Shown here piece by piece: positions 9,009-17,119 of a stretch of 46,806 nucleotides of DNA (positions within the stretch are counted from its first letter, which is position 1; every line of letters starts with the position of its first letter). The translations under genes were made by a program, and so were the position numbers. The stretch lies in IMG/VR virus record IMGVR_UViG_3300025887_000036, positions 1 to 46,806 of that record. One strand, written 5' to 3'. The notes beneath the pieces were generated by a model that was not told the DNA's origin, made no database searches, and saw only the letters and a list, made by a program, of their open reading frames with translations. This DNA comes from a virus.

Positions 9009-12000
9009 ATGGCAAACGAATTTAATATACGTAACGGATTTATATCTAAATCTGGTTCCACGGTACAGAGTTACTTAAATGTTAGTGGAAATACAACATC
9101 ACCAGCATTTATAACAGTTGATGGTCTCGACAATCAATTTGTTAAAGGTGATGGTACTTTAGACTCAACAACATATATTAGTGGTTCCGCATCGAATCAA
9201 AGGTTAGCTTATGGTTCTACCACTGCTAACCAAATTGAACATAATGAAGCTTTTAGTGTTCAGTTTGGTGCAATTGGGGCAAATATAAACAGTCTTTTAA
9301 TTAAAGGAGGTTCAGGAGATAACACTAGAGGTGGTGGAATAAGATTTCAAAGTAATAACGCTACTTTAGATGGTGCTTTTTACTGGAATACAAGTATTTT
9401 AAAGATTGGTTCGGTAAGTAATAATGAAGTGGATATGGTTGTTTCTAATATCCCTGTTGCAACTTTCACTTCTGCGGGAATGGAAACCCAAGATGAAATT
9501 TATGGTGCTTCTTGGATTGGTAACTTAGAAGTCCCTACAAAAAACGCTATTTATAATAAAATACAAGCGTTTTCTGCCACCACAGACGGTAAATACTTAT
9601 TAAATATAACAGATACACTTACTGGAACATTAACAGTAACTACTTCTATAAGAAATGATGAATATAGAAGAGAAGATAATAAAGCTATGCTCCTTTCTTG
9701 GGGTCTTGAAGGTGTTATACTTGGGAATAACGGGTCAACTGGTATTGGTGCTGGAGAGTGGTATGCTCAAATGTCAGCTAATGCTTCAAATTCATTAGAA
9801 GCTGTACAAGTGGGTGCAGAAGAAGGGCTTTATATTTACTCTAACACTGGAAGTAATGTAGCAAATTGGGCTACTAGACATACTATTATAATGAATGCTA
9901 ATACATTCACATATGGTGGTAATAATATTTTTCATGATGCATACCACCCTAATGCGGATACTTGGACAACACCTAGAATTTTAACAATCGGTAATACTGG
10001 TAAATCAGTGGATGGTAGTACTCCTGTTACTTGGACTTTAGCTGAAATAGGTTTAGGATATGGTACAGTTAGCCAAATTCCATTTATGAATGCTGGTGGA
10101 ACTGATTTTGAATATAATGCAAATTGGACTTTTGATAGTAGTACGGGAACTCTAAAAACCCCAACCTCTTTTACAATGGGACATGGGGTCGACGGCACTG
10201 TGAGTTCAACGTATAATTTATTTACAGAAGCAAATACAACATCCACTAAAACTATAAATATTGGTACTGGAACACCTTCTAATGGGTCATTTACTATTAA
10301 TTTAGGGTCATCAGCATCTACAACAGGAGGTATAGCCCTCAATAACACAGTTACAATGTCAACTGTAGCTACTCAAGCCTCTGAAAACACATCTCTAATG
10401 ATTAATGGCAGTGGAGTTGTTGGTACAAGAGAGTTAGGTAGCAATGCTTTTAATTCTACAGCTTTCTCTACAGGAACAGGAACTACGAACTATGTTTCTA
10501 AATGGACAAGTACAACTGCACAAGGTAATTCACTTATATATGATAATGGTACAAATGTAGGTATAGGAACCCCTATTCCTATACATAAACTACATGTTAA
10601 AGGAACTGCTGCTTCTGGAACTGAAGAAGTTGTTAAAATTGAAGGTGGTTCACAGTATAATGGATTAATACTTAACAATACTTCAAACAGGCAATCTAGT
10701 ATTATCTTTTCACATAATAGTACAGATAAGTGGACTACGGGTATAGATTTTGCGGGAGATGGTACATCCAACTTCTATTTATATGATAAAGTATCGCTTA
10801 AAGTACCTTTATTTTTTAAGGATGATGGTGAAGTAAGAATTGGTGGAACTTCTGGGTATTTGGACACACAGGCTGTAACAATTGAACCAGGTGGTAATGT
10901 GGGTATAGGAACAACTAGTCCAAACGCAAAATTATCTATATCAAGAGCTTCGGGATTTTCATCAATAAAAGCAATTAACGATGGCTATATGATGATTGAT
11001 TCAAACGGTCAACAATTACGTTTAAATAATTACGTAGCTGATGATGTATTAATTGCAATGGGCGGCGGAAATGTAGGAATAGGTACAACTGCTCCTAGTA
11101 CTAAACTACATATAAAAGGATTTGGAACTGCTGGGAATACTGGACTACTGAGAATAGATTCAGGCAATACAGATGGTTCTGCTAAAATAGATTTTGTGGA
11201 TGACGGCACTATTGTTGGAGCTATAAATTTATTTGAATCAACTACTCTTTCATTAGCATCTCAAGGAGATATAGCATTTGTTACAAATTCTGTCGATACA
11301 ACTGGAACTAATGTAAAAATGACTATACTAGGAAACGGTAATGTAGGTATAGGAGTTACTGACCCTAGTTCTGAACTAGAAGTTTTTGGTAATATATTTA
11401 CATCTCAAGCTAGTGGTGAAGTAATGACATTAGGTAATAGTACTTATGCAACTAAGTACATAACAGTAAGAGAAGGAGCTAATTATGCAGCTAAATGGGG
11501 GTTACAAGCCAATACAAATCTTGATGCTAATGGTACAGCATTAATGATTTCATCTAAACCAATAGCATTTACAGCTGGTGTAACAAGTGCAACTGCATTT
11601 GAAAATGTTACTGACTCACATTTAAAAATCACCTCAAGTGGGGATATAGGTATCGGAACTTCTATACCTAACTATAAGTTATCATTACAGGGACCTTCAA
11701 CTTCATATGCTAGTGGGGAACAACCAGTAGCAGAGTTTAAAGCAGGCTCTGACCAAAGGGCATTTTTAAAAATTAAAAATACAAATAGTAATCCATCAGC
11801 AGGGGCACCAAGAGCAGGTTTTGATATAGATGTACCTAACCACTTTACAGGTGGAGGTGCTAGAGCAAGAACTTGGTTAGAGACATCACAAATTACAAGT
11901 TCTAATGGTGGTGGTGTAACATCATTATCAGTACCAAAAAATTTTAGTATATATGTTAATAATGTAGCACAAACATCTGCTTCTGATGGGTTATTCTCTT

Positions 12001-12707
12001 CAAGTTCAGCAACTCCAGGAAGCTTAGCAATTACAGTAAATTCTAGTGGAATTAGTGTCCCTGATTTAGCCTATGGTGGGACTTGGAATGGTTCACCCCA
12101 AGTCCCAACAAGAAATGCGGTATGGGATAAGATAGAATCATTAGTTATTGGTAGTGGTAACCCTGGTGGAGTTAATGGTGACATACAATATAACAATAAC
12201 GGGTCTTTTGGTGGTTTTGGTCAAGTTAACACATATAATATTGACTTAGAGAAACCACTATTATTAGAGCCATGGACAGCTCATACAGTTACAAATGGAA
12301 CGGGGGCTATTGGGTATGGAGAACATAATAGACCAGAAATAATAATGAATACCACTGGCCACAATTTAAAAAGAAATTCATTTGAGGGACAAAAAGGTAA
12401 CTCTCAATATGGTAGTCAGCAAACAATAACAGCTAACATCACGCTTGATTGGAGGCTAGGTGGGTGTGCTTTTATCAACCTTAACTCTAGCGTTACTATT
12501 ACCATTTCTAGTATACCTGACGGAGCCTCTGGTACAATTTTAATTATCAATGGCGGTAATAACACACCAACTATCGCTAGTACTGGATTAACCCCAAGAA
12601 CTATTGGCTCCACAACAGCTATAAACTCAACTTCTGGGTCTTATAGCACAATAACATATAAAAGATTTGACACATCATTAGTATTAGTTTATGGACAAGG
12701 AAGTTAA
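9009..12707 (+). CDS. Tail fibre protein with GIGT-type repeats
   Basis: This 1,232-residue protein contains repeated NVGIGTTSPNAKLSI-like motifs (near bases 10555, 10900, 11075, 11345 and 11650), a repeat common in trimeric phage tail fibres. It shares short modules with the giant fibre, for example GSGVVGTRELG near 10410 and 7530, and a GANINSLLIKGGSGDNTRGG-like block matching the giant fibre near 7230-7300. No C-terminal S74 chaperone domain is recognisable; the end is a small beta-rich domain. The ATG follows an A-rich TTAAAAAT stretch rather than a clear Shine-Dalgarno sequence. The last 17 bases overlap the glycosyltransferase gene, suggesting translational coupling. It is probably a second receptor-binding or side fibre; position in the tail is unknown. 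Confidence 0.75.
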   Translation: MANEFNIRNGFISKSGSTVQSYLNVSGNTTSPAFITVDGLDNQFVKGDGTLDSTTYISGSASNQRLAYGSTTANQIEHNEAFSVQFGAIGANINSLLIKGGSGDNTRGGGIRFQSNNATLDGAFYWNTSILKIGSVSNNEVDMVVSNIPVATFTSAGMETQDEIYGASWIGNLEVPTKNAIYNKIQAFSATTDGKYLLNITDTLTGTLTVTTSIRNDEYRREDNKAMLLSWGLEGVILGNNGSTGIGAGEWYAQMSANASNSLEAVQVGAEEGLYIYSNTGSNVANWATRHTIIMNANTFTYGGNNIFHDAYHPNADTWTTPRILTIGNTGKSVDGSTPVTWTLAEIGLGYGTVSQIPFMNAGGTDFEYNANWTFDSSTGTLKTPTSFTMGHGVDGTVSSTYNLFTEANTTSTKTINIGTGTPSNGSFTINLGSSASTTGGIALNNTVTMSTVATQASENTSLMINGSGVVGTRELGSNAFNSTAFSTGTGTTNYVSKWTSTTAQGNSLIYDNGTNVGIGTPIPIHKLHVKGTAASGTEEVVKIEGGSQYNGLILNNTSNRQSSIIFSHNSTDKWTTGIDFAGDGTSNFYLYDKVSLKVPLFFKDDGEVRIGGTSGYLDTQAVTIEPGGNVGIGTTSPNAKLSISRASGFSSIKAINDGYMMIDSNGQQLRLNNYVADDVLIAMGGGNVGIGTTAPSTKLHIKGFGTAGNTGLLRIDSGNTDGSAKIDFVDDGTIVGAINLFESTTLSLASQGDIAFVTNSVDTTGTNVKMTILGNGNVGIGVTDPSSELEVFGNIFTSQASGEVMTLGNSTYATKYITVREGANYAAKWGLQANTNLDANGTALMISSKPIAFTAGVTSATAFENVTDSHLKITSSGDIGIGTSIPNYKLSLQGPSTSYASGEQPVAEFKAGSDQRAFLKIKNTNSNPSAGAPRAGFDIDVPNHFTGGGARARTWLETSQITSSNGGGVTSLSVPKNFSIYVNNVAQTSASDGLFSSSSATPGSLAITVNSSGISVPDLAYGGTWNGSPQVPTRNAVWDKIESLVIGSGNPGGVNGDIQYNNNGSFGGFGQVNTYNIDLEKPLLLEPWTAHTVTNGTGAIGYGEHNRPEIIMNTTGHNLKRNSFEGQKGNSQYGSQQTITANITLDWRLGGCAFINLNSSVTITISSIPDGASGTILIINGGNNTPTIASTGLTPRTIGSTTAINSTSGSYSTITYKRFDTSLVLVYGQGS

Positions 12708-13335
12708 TTTTTATTTTGCAAGGTTGAACAAACTAAATGATTTCAACCTATTATCTATTTATTCTTTTCACAAGTTAGGGTATACTTGTGTCATGTGGTG
12801 TTATGAAGAGATTATTAATTTGCCAGAATATGTGATAGTGAAGGATGCAAACGAAATAATACCATACAACGGTAATACGTATGTGGCTTTTTTATCTGAT
12901 GAGTTTAGAATGCTACTTTTAAATAAATATGGAGGACTTTATAGTGATTTAGATAATATTATACTTAAATCACTACCCGAAACAGAGTACATACTAGCGG
13001 GTAGGCACTCTAACACTATAAACAGTATAATAAGAACCCCTATCAACTCAGAACTAACTAACTATTTAGTAGATAATAGAGAGATTATTAATAACAATGT
13101 GAAATTACATCAAAAAATAGTAGATTTTAACCTAGACAAGTGGGTTATACCTGTAAGGGATATAAATTATTTTAATGGTGACTTAACAGAAATAGCGGAC
13201 AAAGAAATTGATTGGAGTAAAGTAGAATCATATATGGTTCATCTATTTCAATCAATGCACAGAGCGTGCTATAGGAGAAAAGATGTGTATAACTTAAATA
13301 TTGCAAACCTTAAAAAGTTTGTTGAAGAACAATAG
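12691..13335 (+). CDS. DXD glycosyltransferase (GT32 / Gly_transf_sug-like)
   Basis: This 214-residue protein has the family's diagnostic block at residues 69-88: SDEFR, then YGG, then the DLD metal-binding triad at 86-88. This matches the SD..R...L..YGG.Y.D.D pattern of OCH1/capsule-type sugar transferases, which use a nucleotide sugar and a divalent metal. It is shorter than many cellular members but keeps the catalytic core, and has no signal peptide or membrane segment, so it should act in the cytoplasm. It starts inside the fibre gene (17-bp overlap) and is followed two bases later by the next gene, so all three are likely co-expressed. Possible targets are the neighbouring fibre proteins, other virion proteins or a host glycan; the sequence does not decide among these. 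Confidence 0.75.
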   Translation: MDKEVNFYFARLNKLNDFNLLSIYSFHKLGYTCVMWCYEEIINLPEYVIVKDANEIIPYNGNTYVAFLSDEFRMLLLNKYGGLYSDLDNIILKSLPETEYILAGRHSNTINSIIRTPINSELTNYLVDNREIINNNVKLHQKIVDFNLDKWVIPVRDINYFNGDLTEIADKEIDWSKVESYMVHLFQSMHRACYRRKDVYNLNIANLKKFVEEQ

Positions 13336-13337
13336 AT

Positions 13338-13715
13338 ATGACAAAATTAAGAAGTGAAATAACAACTAACGGTAAGGCGGTATTTTATGCTACTATGTGG
13401 AGTGATTTTTTAAAAGCCGCTTGGGATTGTGGCTGGGAATTAGGGTTACACGGTAGTTTATCAAGCGACATGGATATAATGGCAATGCCTTGGACTAAAG
13501 AGGCTGTAAAGCCTGATACGTTAGTTAAGAACCTAGAGGCGTGTTTAAACATACCAGAAGACGGATTTAAGATACCTACAATAGTAGATTTTTTTAGAGC
13601 AAATAATAGAGTAGTGTATACTGTTCACATATGGGATGATTTTTATTTAGATATTAGTATCATAGAGACTGACTCTGAGTATTTATCAAAACAAACAGTA
13701 CCCAAACTTATTTAA
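13338..13715 (+). CDS. Minimal nucleotidyltransferase-like protein
   Basis: This 125-residue protein contains HGSLSSDMDIMAMPW at about residues 38-52, which resembles the GS..SD.D signature of the nucleotidyltransferase fold (G39-S40, D44, D46). A later acidic residue on a strand (DISIIE near 103-108) could be the third carboxylate. Small proteins with this AVHGS..RD.DL.AVPW pattern recur in phage genomes but, as far as I know, have no assigned substrate. It begins two bases after the glycosyltransferase stop, suggesting one transcript. It may be an active transferase, an antitoxin-like MNT relative or a degenerate fold. No partner HEPN-like gene is visible nearby. Confidence 0.5.
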   Translation: MTKLRSEITTNGKAVFYATMWSDFLKAAWDCGWELGLHGSLSSDMDIMAMPWTKEAVKPDTLVKNLEACLNIPEDGFKIPTIVDFFRANNRVVYTVHIWDDFYLDISIIETDSEYLSKQTVPKLI

Positions 13716-13726
13716 AATTTATAATT

Positions 13727-14293
13727 ATGAGTGATTTTATGAGCGCAATTTTAGCGAGTGAAAAAGAGTTAACGGCCTTTTACATGGGAACCCCTGTAAT
13801 AAGCCAACTTGATGCTTGTGGTAGTTCTTCTACTTCGCTAAGGTGGCACAACGGGTCAAGTGCTTTACCTATTGTGGGTGACGTTGTGTGGGTTACAGAG
13901 GGTAAGTCTACTTTAGTAAATCCCGTCGCTAATTCTTGGTCACCAATGAGTCCGCAGACAGATTCAACTGCATTTGACACTGTTCAATTTGACTTCTCTA
14001 ACGCAGGTCTTGTAGCCACTGTCATGGGATGTTCAACTGTTACAGCAGTTTCTATGTCTTCAATTGGCAGAACCACATCTTTATTGGCTTGTGGGGAAGT
14101 TGTTACCACCACAAGATACATATCAGGAGGTAATACATTCGCTAACAACGGAGAAATAGTATATATAGACTCAGGTGGGACTACCATTTTTAACGGGGCA
14201 GGTAAATGGTACCGAATTAGCAACGATGCCTTTATTGTATCATCCCTTGGTGTTATAAGCTCGTTAATTTTCTGCGGTTTCCCGCCCGATTAA
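13727..14293 (+). CDS. Unknown protein, possible virion accessory
   Basis: I do not recognise this 188-residue protein. It is rich in Ser, Thr, Gly and Val with a beta-strand character, has four scattered cysteines, and ends in a hydrophobic stretch (about residues 168-184). There is no obvious signal peptide. The segment LPIVGDVVWVTEG and the late VYIDSGGTTIFNGAGKWYR look like turns in an all-beta domain. It lies 11 bases after the nucleotidyltransferase-like gene and before another small unknown, both in the interval between two fibre genes. A small fibre-associated or tip protein is possible on context alone. Confidence 0.45.
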   Translation: MSDFMSAILASEKELTAFYMGTPVISQLDACGSSSTSLRWHNGSSALPIVGDVVWVTEGKSTLVNPVANSWSPMSPQTDSTAFDTVQFDFSNAGLVATVMGCSTVTAVSMSSIGRTTSLLACGEVVTTTRYISGGNTFANNGEIVYIDSGGTTIFNGAGKWYRISNDAFIVSSLGVISSLIFCGFPPD

Positions 14294-14323
14294 TAGTAAA
14301 ATAATAGTAAAATAATAGTAAAA
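14291..14323 (+). repeat. Triple 11-bp direct repeat (TAATAGTAAAA)
   Basis: Three exact head-to-tail copies of TAATAGTAAAA begin with the stop codon of the preceding gene and end 17 bases before the next ATG. The spacing is close to one DNA turn. The repeat supplies several stop codons. It may be slippage-prone spacer DNA or a protein-binding array. Confidence 0.8.
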
Positions 14324-14340
14324 TAAAAACAAACAAAATT

Positions 14341-14730
14341 ATGGCAATTTCAATTAAAGAACAATTAGACATTTTAACTGGGGTAGAAGCCCCAACAAGT
14401 TACACTTTTGAAGAATATATCGGACAAGTATCAGTAAATACTTGTGAAGATTTTTTCAAAAATACTAAAACAGCGGTTGATAACTTATCAACAACTTATG
14501 TATCTCGTGTTAGTAGCACATGTAGGGAGATACTTAATAAACCTGAAAGATATACAAGACCTCTTGCAAAAATATTAATAGCCACTTATGCTGACACAGG
14601 TAACATTGCTGAAGTTCAAGCCGCTAGTGATGATGCTTGGGTAGGTTTTATAGAGAATAATATACTTACGTCAATTGAAGCTATTTCTGCTGTATTGGCC
14701 CCTGAGAAATTAGCTTATGACGCTATATAA
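14341..14730 (+). CDS. Unknown 129-residue protein
   Basis: I do not recognise this protein. It appears mainly alpha-helical and has two cysteines in its first half (near residues 35 and 61). There is no signal peptide or membrane segment. It lies between the 11-bp repeat array and the third fibre gene, on the same strand as both, in a group of small genes embedded among fibre genes. Possible roles include fibre assembly or a virion component, but nothing in the sequence proves either. Confidence 0.45.
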   Translation: MAISIKEQLDILTGVEAPTSYTFEEYIGQVSVNTCEDFFKNTKTAVDNLSTTYVSRVSSTCREILNKPERYTRPLAKILIATYADTGNIAEVQAASDDAWVGFIENNILTSIEAISAVLAPEKLAYDAI

Positions 14731-14775
14731 AAGTTACTTAATTAAAAAATAATAACTTACGAGGTTATATAAGAT

Positions 14776-16527
14776 ATGGCATTTACCACAAAAATAGATT
14801 ATTCAAATAATAGACAAATAAAACAATTTCAGTTAACCAATACACAATTATCTGGTACGACAACATTTGGTGTTACAGATAATTTAATACCTGAAAATGT
14901 TAGTGGTGATACTATTAATATCGATGCTCTACAATATATTAGGGCTAGAGGGCTTATATTACCTAACGCTTTACCGAATATCGTTTCTGGTGGTACATAT
15001 CAATTATTAGGTAGGGATAATATAACTGGTAAAATTGTTGAAGTTGATGCACTTTCTGGTGGTACAACTGGTGGAACAACAAATGATTACACAACTAGTG
15101 CTACGTTTAACACAAGTACAGGTCAAGTTGATTTCAACAGATTATTAGGTGGTACATATAGCGTTAATTTAGATGGTAGATATTTAACTGGGTTTACTGA
15201 AACAGTAGAGTCAGTAATAAACCCTTTAAATTCTTATTTTGGAAATCGAGTTAAACCTGTTTCAGATAATGAAGGGTTTTATGTAGAGGGTTCTAATAAT
15301 AAGGCAACAGGATATCTTGCAAATAACACAGATACGGTTGGAAATGCAGCCATAGCTGGATTTAGAGCAACTATTAACGGAGATGCATTTGATGAAGGTG
15401 TTTATTTAGGTATACAAAACGATTCTTATTACGCTCCATGGTTAAGAGCGCATGGTCTTATTACAGGTAAGAACCTAAATATAATGGTTGGTGATAATAC
15501 TGGGGATATAGTATTCTCATTAGGGAACACAGCAACTAATCAAATAACTGAAGGTCAACAAGATAAAGTTCTTTTATTGAATACCGATAGAACGATAGTG
15601 GCACCAAGTTTAACAACAGCTTTAATTAATGCAGAAGCCACTGGAAGAGTTTTAATTACTAAAGAATGGTTTCAAGCACAAACGATAACTGGTGGAACAA
15701 CAAATACAGATGATTATTTAACAACTCATACATTTAATACAAGTACTGGTTTATTTGAAAGTACCTTACAATCGGGTTCAACAGTAAGTGTTAATTTAGA
15801 CGGTAGGTATAGTCTTAATAACCACACTCACATTGGTTTATCTGATGATTATTTAACTGGTGGTACATTTAATGAATTAACTGGGGATTTAGATTTAAAT
15901 CTTAAGTCAGGTTCAACTGTCACTATTAATTTAGATGATAGATATAGTCTTGATGACCATACACACATAGGTTTATCAGATGATTATTTAACAACTCATA
16001 CATTTAACACCTCAAATGGATTATTTGAAAGTACCTTACAATCGGGTTCAACAGTAAGTGTTGATTTAGATGGTAGATATAGTCTTACAACTCATACACA
16101 TAATTTATCTAACTTAAATAATGACATTGGATTTATAACTGCATCTTTTTTAGGTATACAAAAAATTAAAGTAACTTTATCAGCATCACAAATCGAAAAT
16201 ATAGGTCAAGGTCCAGTGCAATTGTTACCAGCAGCTGGTGTAGGTACTGTAATTAATATAATATCGGCTGTTGCTAGACTTAACTTTGGAACCATTCCCT
16301 TTGATGATAATACCTTAGATATAGCTGACGGTAGTTTTGGTACGGCTACCCCAGGTGGTTTTTTATCAGCAACCTCAGACCAAATTGAAAGGTTGGTACG
16401 CAATTTAGATTCTGGTGGGAGTTTATTAGCAGAGAATAGTGCTGTCATCGCATCAGGAACAAGTTCAATTGCAACTGGAGATGGTACAGTAGATATTTAT
16501 TTAACTTATGAAATAATATCCCTATAA
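14776..16527 (+). CDS. Tail fibre protein sharing cassettes with the giant fibre
   Basis: This 583-residue protein has a distinct N-terminal domain (about 1-100), probably the virion attachment part. It is followed by a fibre repeat, a copy of the INPLNSYFGNRVKP cassette (about bases 15190-15660), then three or four GTFN...LDDRY...HTH repeats in which GHTH is replaced by NHTH, DHTH or THTH. A C-terminal domain of about 130 residues starts near LGIQKIKVTLSASQ and may be the tip. Bases 15493-15593 are identical to bases 1-101 of the giant fibre gene, so cassettes have moved between the genes. It is a complete fibre and a useful model for the missing start of the giant one. Confidence 0.8.
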   Translation: MAFTTKIDYSNNRQIKQFQLTNTQLSGTTTFGVTDNLIPENVSGDTINIDALQYIRARGLILPNALPNIVSGGTYQLLGRDNITGKIVEVDALSGGTTGGTTNDYTTSATFNTSTGQVDFNRLLGGTYSVNLDGRYLTGFTETVESVINPLNSYFGNRVKPVSDNEGFYVEGSNNKATGYLANNTDTVGNAAIAGFRATINGDAFDEGVYLGIQNDSYYAPWLRAHGLITGKNLNIMVGDNTGDIVFSLGNTATNQITEGQQDKVLLLNTDRTIVAPSLTTALINAEATGRVLITKEWFQAQTITGGTTNTDDYLTTHTFNTSTGLFESTLQSGSTVSVNLDGRYSLNNHTHIGLSDDYLTGGTFNELTGDLDLNLKSGSTVTINLDDRYSLDDHTHIGLSDDYLTTHTFNTSNGLFESTLQSGSTVSVDLDGRYSLTTHTHNLSNLNNDIGFITASFLGIQKIKVTLSASQIENIGQGPVQLLPAAGVGTVINIISAVARLNFGTIPFDDNTLDIADGSFGTATPGGFLSATSDQIERLVRNLDSGGSLLAENSAVIASGTSSIATGDGTVDIYLTYEIISL

Positions 16528-16592
16528 ATAATAAATATTCAAATTTAATTACACCTCATTTATTTAGTGTTATTTATTGACCATATTTTTTA

Positions 16593-16605
16593 TATTTATA
16601 ATAAA
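16593..16605 (+). promoter_or_regulatory. Candidate phage promoter box (TATTTATAATAAA)
   Basis: This is a consensus copy of the recurring box, ending eight bases before the ATG at 16614. It contains TATAAT. If it is a -10-like element, the transcript would begin very near the start codon. Confidence 0.5.
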
Positions 16606-16613
16606 TAAAGCTT

Positions 16614-17090
16614 ATGATAAAAAAAAACATAATGTTATTATTTACATTTATTGTAATTATAATTTCATACAACCATATTTTAAATGAAAAAAACAAAATT
16701 AATGATTCAATTTCTTTTGAAGTAAACACAAGCTTACCAATTATAACCGCAATTTTAAATGGTGTGGAAGGTAGGTTCTTATTGGATACAGGAGCGTCGA
16801 TTTCAATTTTAAATTATGAATCAATTGACGATTATAATTTCATTGTATTTCCATATTCAAATAAAACAGTTACTGGACTTGGCGGTAGTAAGTATTTATT
16901 CGATGTTACTAAAACTCAAATGATGTATAATAATAAAATCATACCAATTAATTTTAAATGTACTGACATAACTAACTTATCTAATACTTTAAATATTATA
17001 GGTGTTATTGGTAGCGATTTTTTAATAGTTAATGATTTAGTTATTGATTATAAAAATAAAATACTTAGAAAGTCTGGTACGTTTGATTAA
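16614..17090 (+). CDS. Membrane-anchored retropepsin-like aspartic protease
   Basis: This 158-residue protein has a hydrophobic N-terminal segment (about 6-20) after three lysines, so it is probably an inner-membrane anchor or uncleaved signal with the rest in the periplasm. The core has the catalytic signature FLLDTGASISIL with DTGAS at 58-62. A flap-like glycine region follows (TVTGLGGS, 85-92), then the second hydrophobic-hydrophobic-Gly element, IIGVIGSDFL, at 128-137. This arrangement matches single-domain retropepsin-like proteases (Asp_protease_2/gag-asp type), which act as dimers. It is preceded by a promoter-like box and followed by a lectin-fold gene and a CAP lipoprotein gene. Substrates are unknown: virion maturation or host envelope proteins are both possible. 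Confidence 0.7.
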   Translation: MIKKNIMLLFTFIVIIISYNHILNEKNKINDSISFEVNTSLPIITAILNGVEGRFLLDTGASISILNYESIDDYNFIVFPYSNKTVTGLGGSKYLFDVTKTQMMYNNKIIPINFKCTDITNLSNTLNIIGVIGSDFLIVNDLVIDYKNKILRKSGTFD

Positions 17091-17096
17091 AGTTAA

Positions 17097-17113
17097 TATT
17101 TATATATAATAAA
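17097..17113 (+). promoter_or_regulatory. Candidate phage promoter box (TATTTATATATAATAAA)
   Basis: This copy of the recurring box begins six bases after the protease stop codon and ends six bases before the ATG at 17120. Function is inferred from recurrence. Confidence 0.45.
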
Positions 17114-17119
17114 GAGCAA

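Noticed and set aside
9932-10771. Antisense open frames inside the fibre genes (also 3720-3917, 12416-12613 and 16206-16448)
   Set aside because: They run opposite to clear fibre genes, have no conserved motif, and arise from the biased codon use of the repeats.
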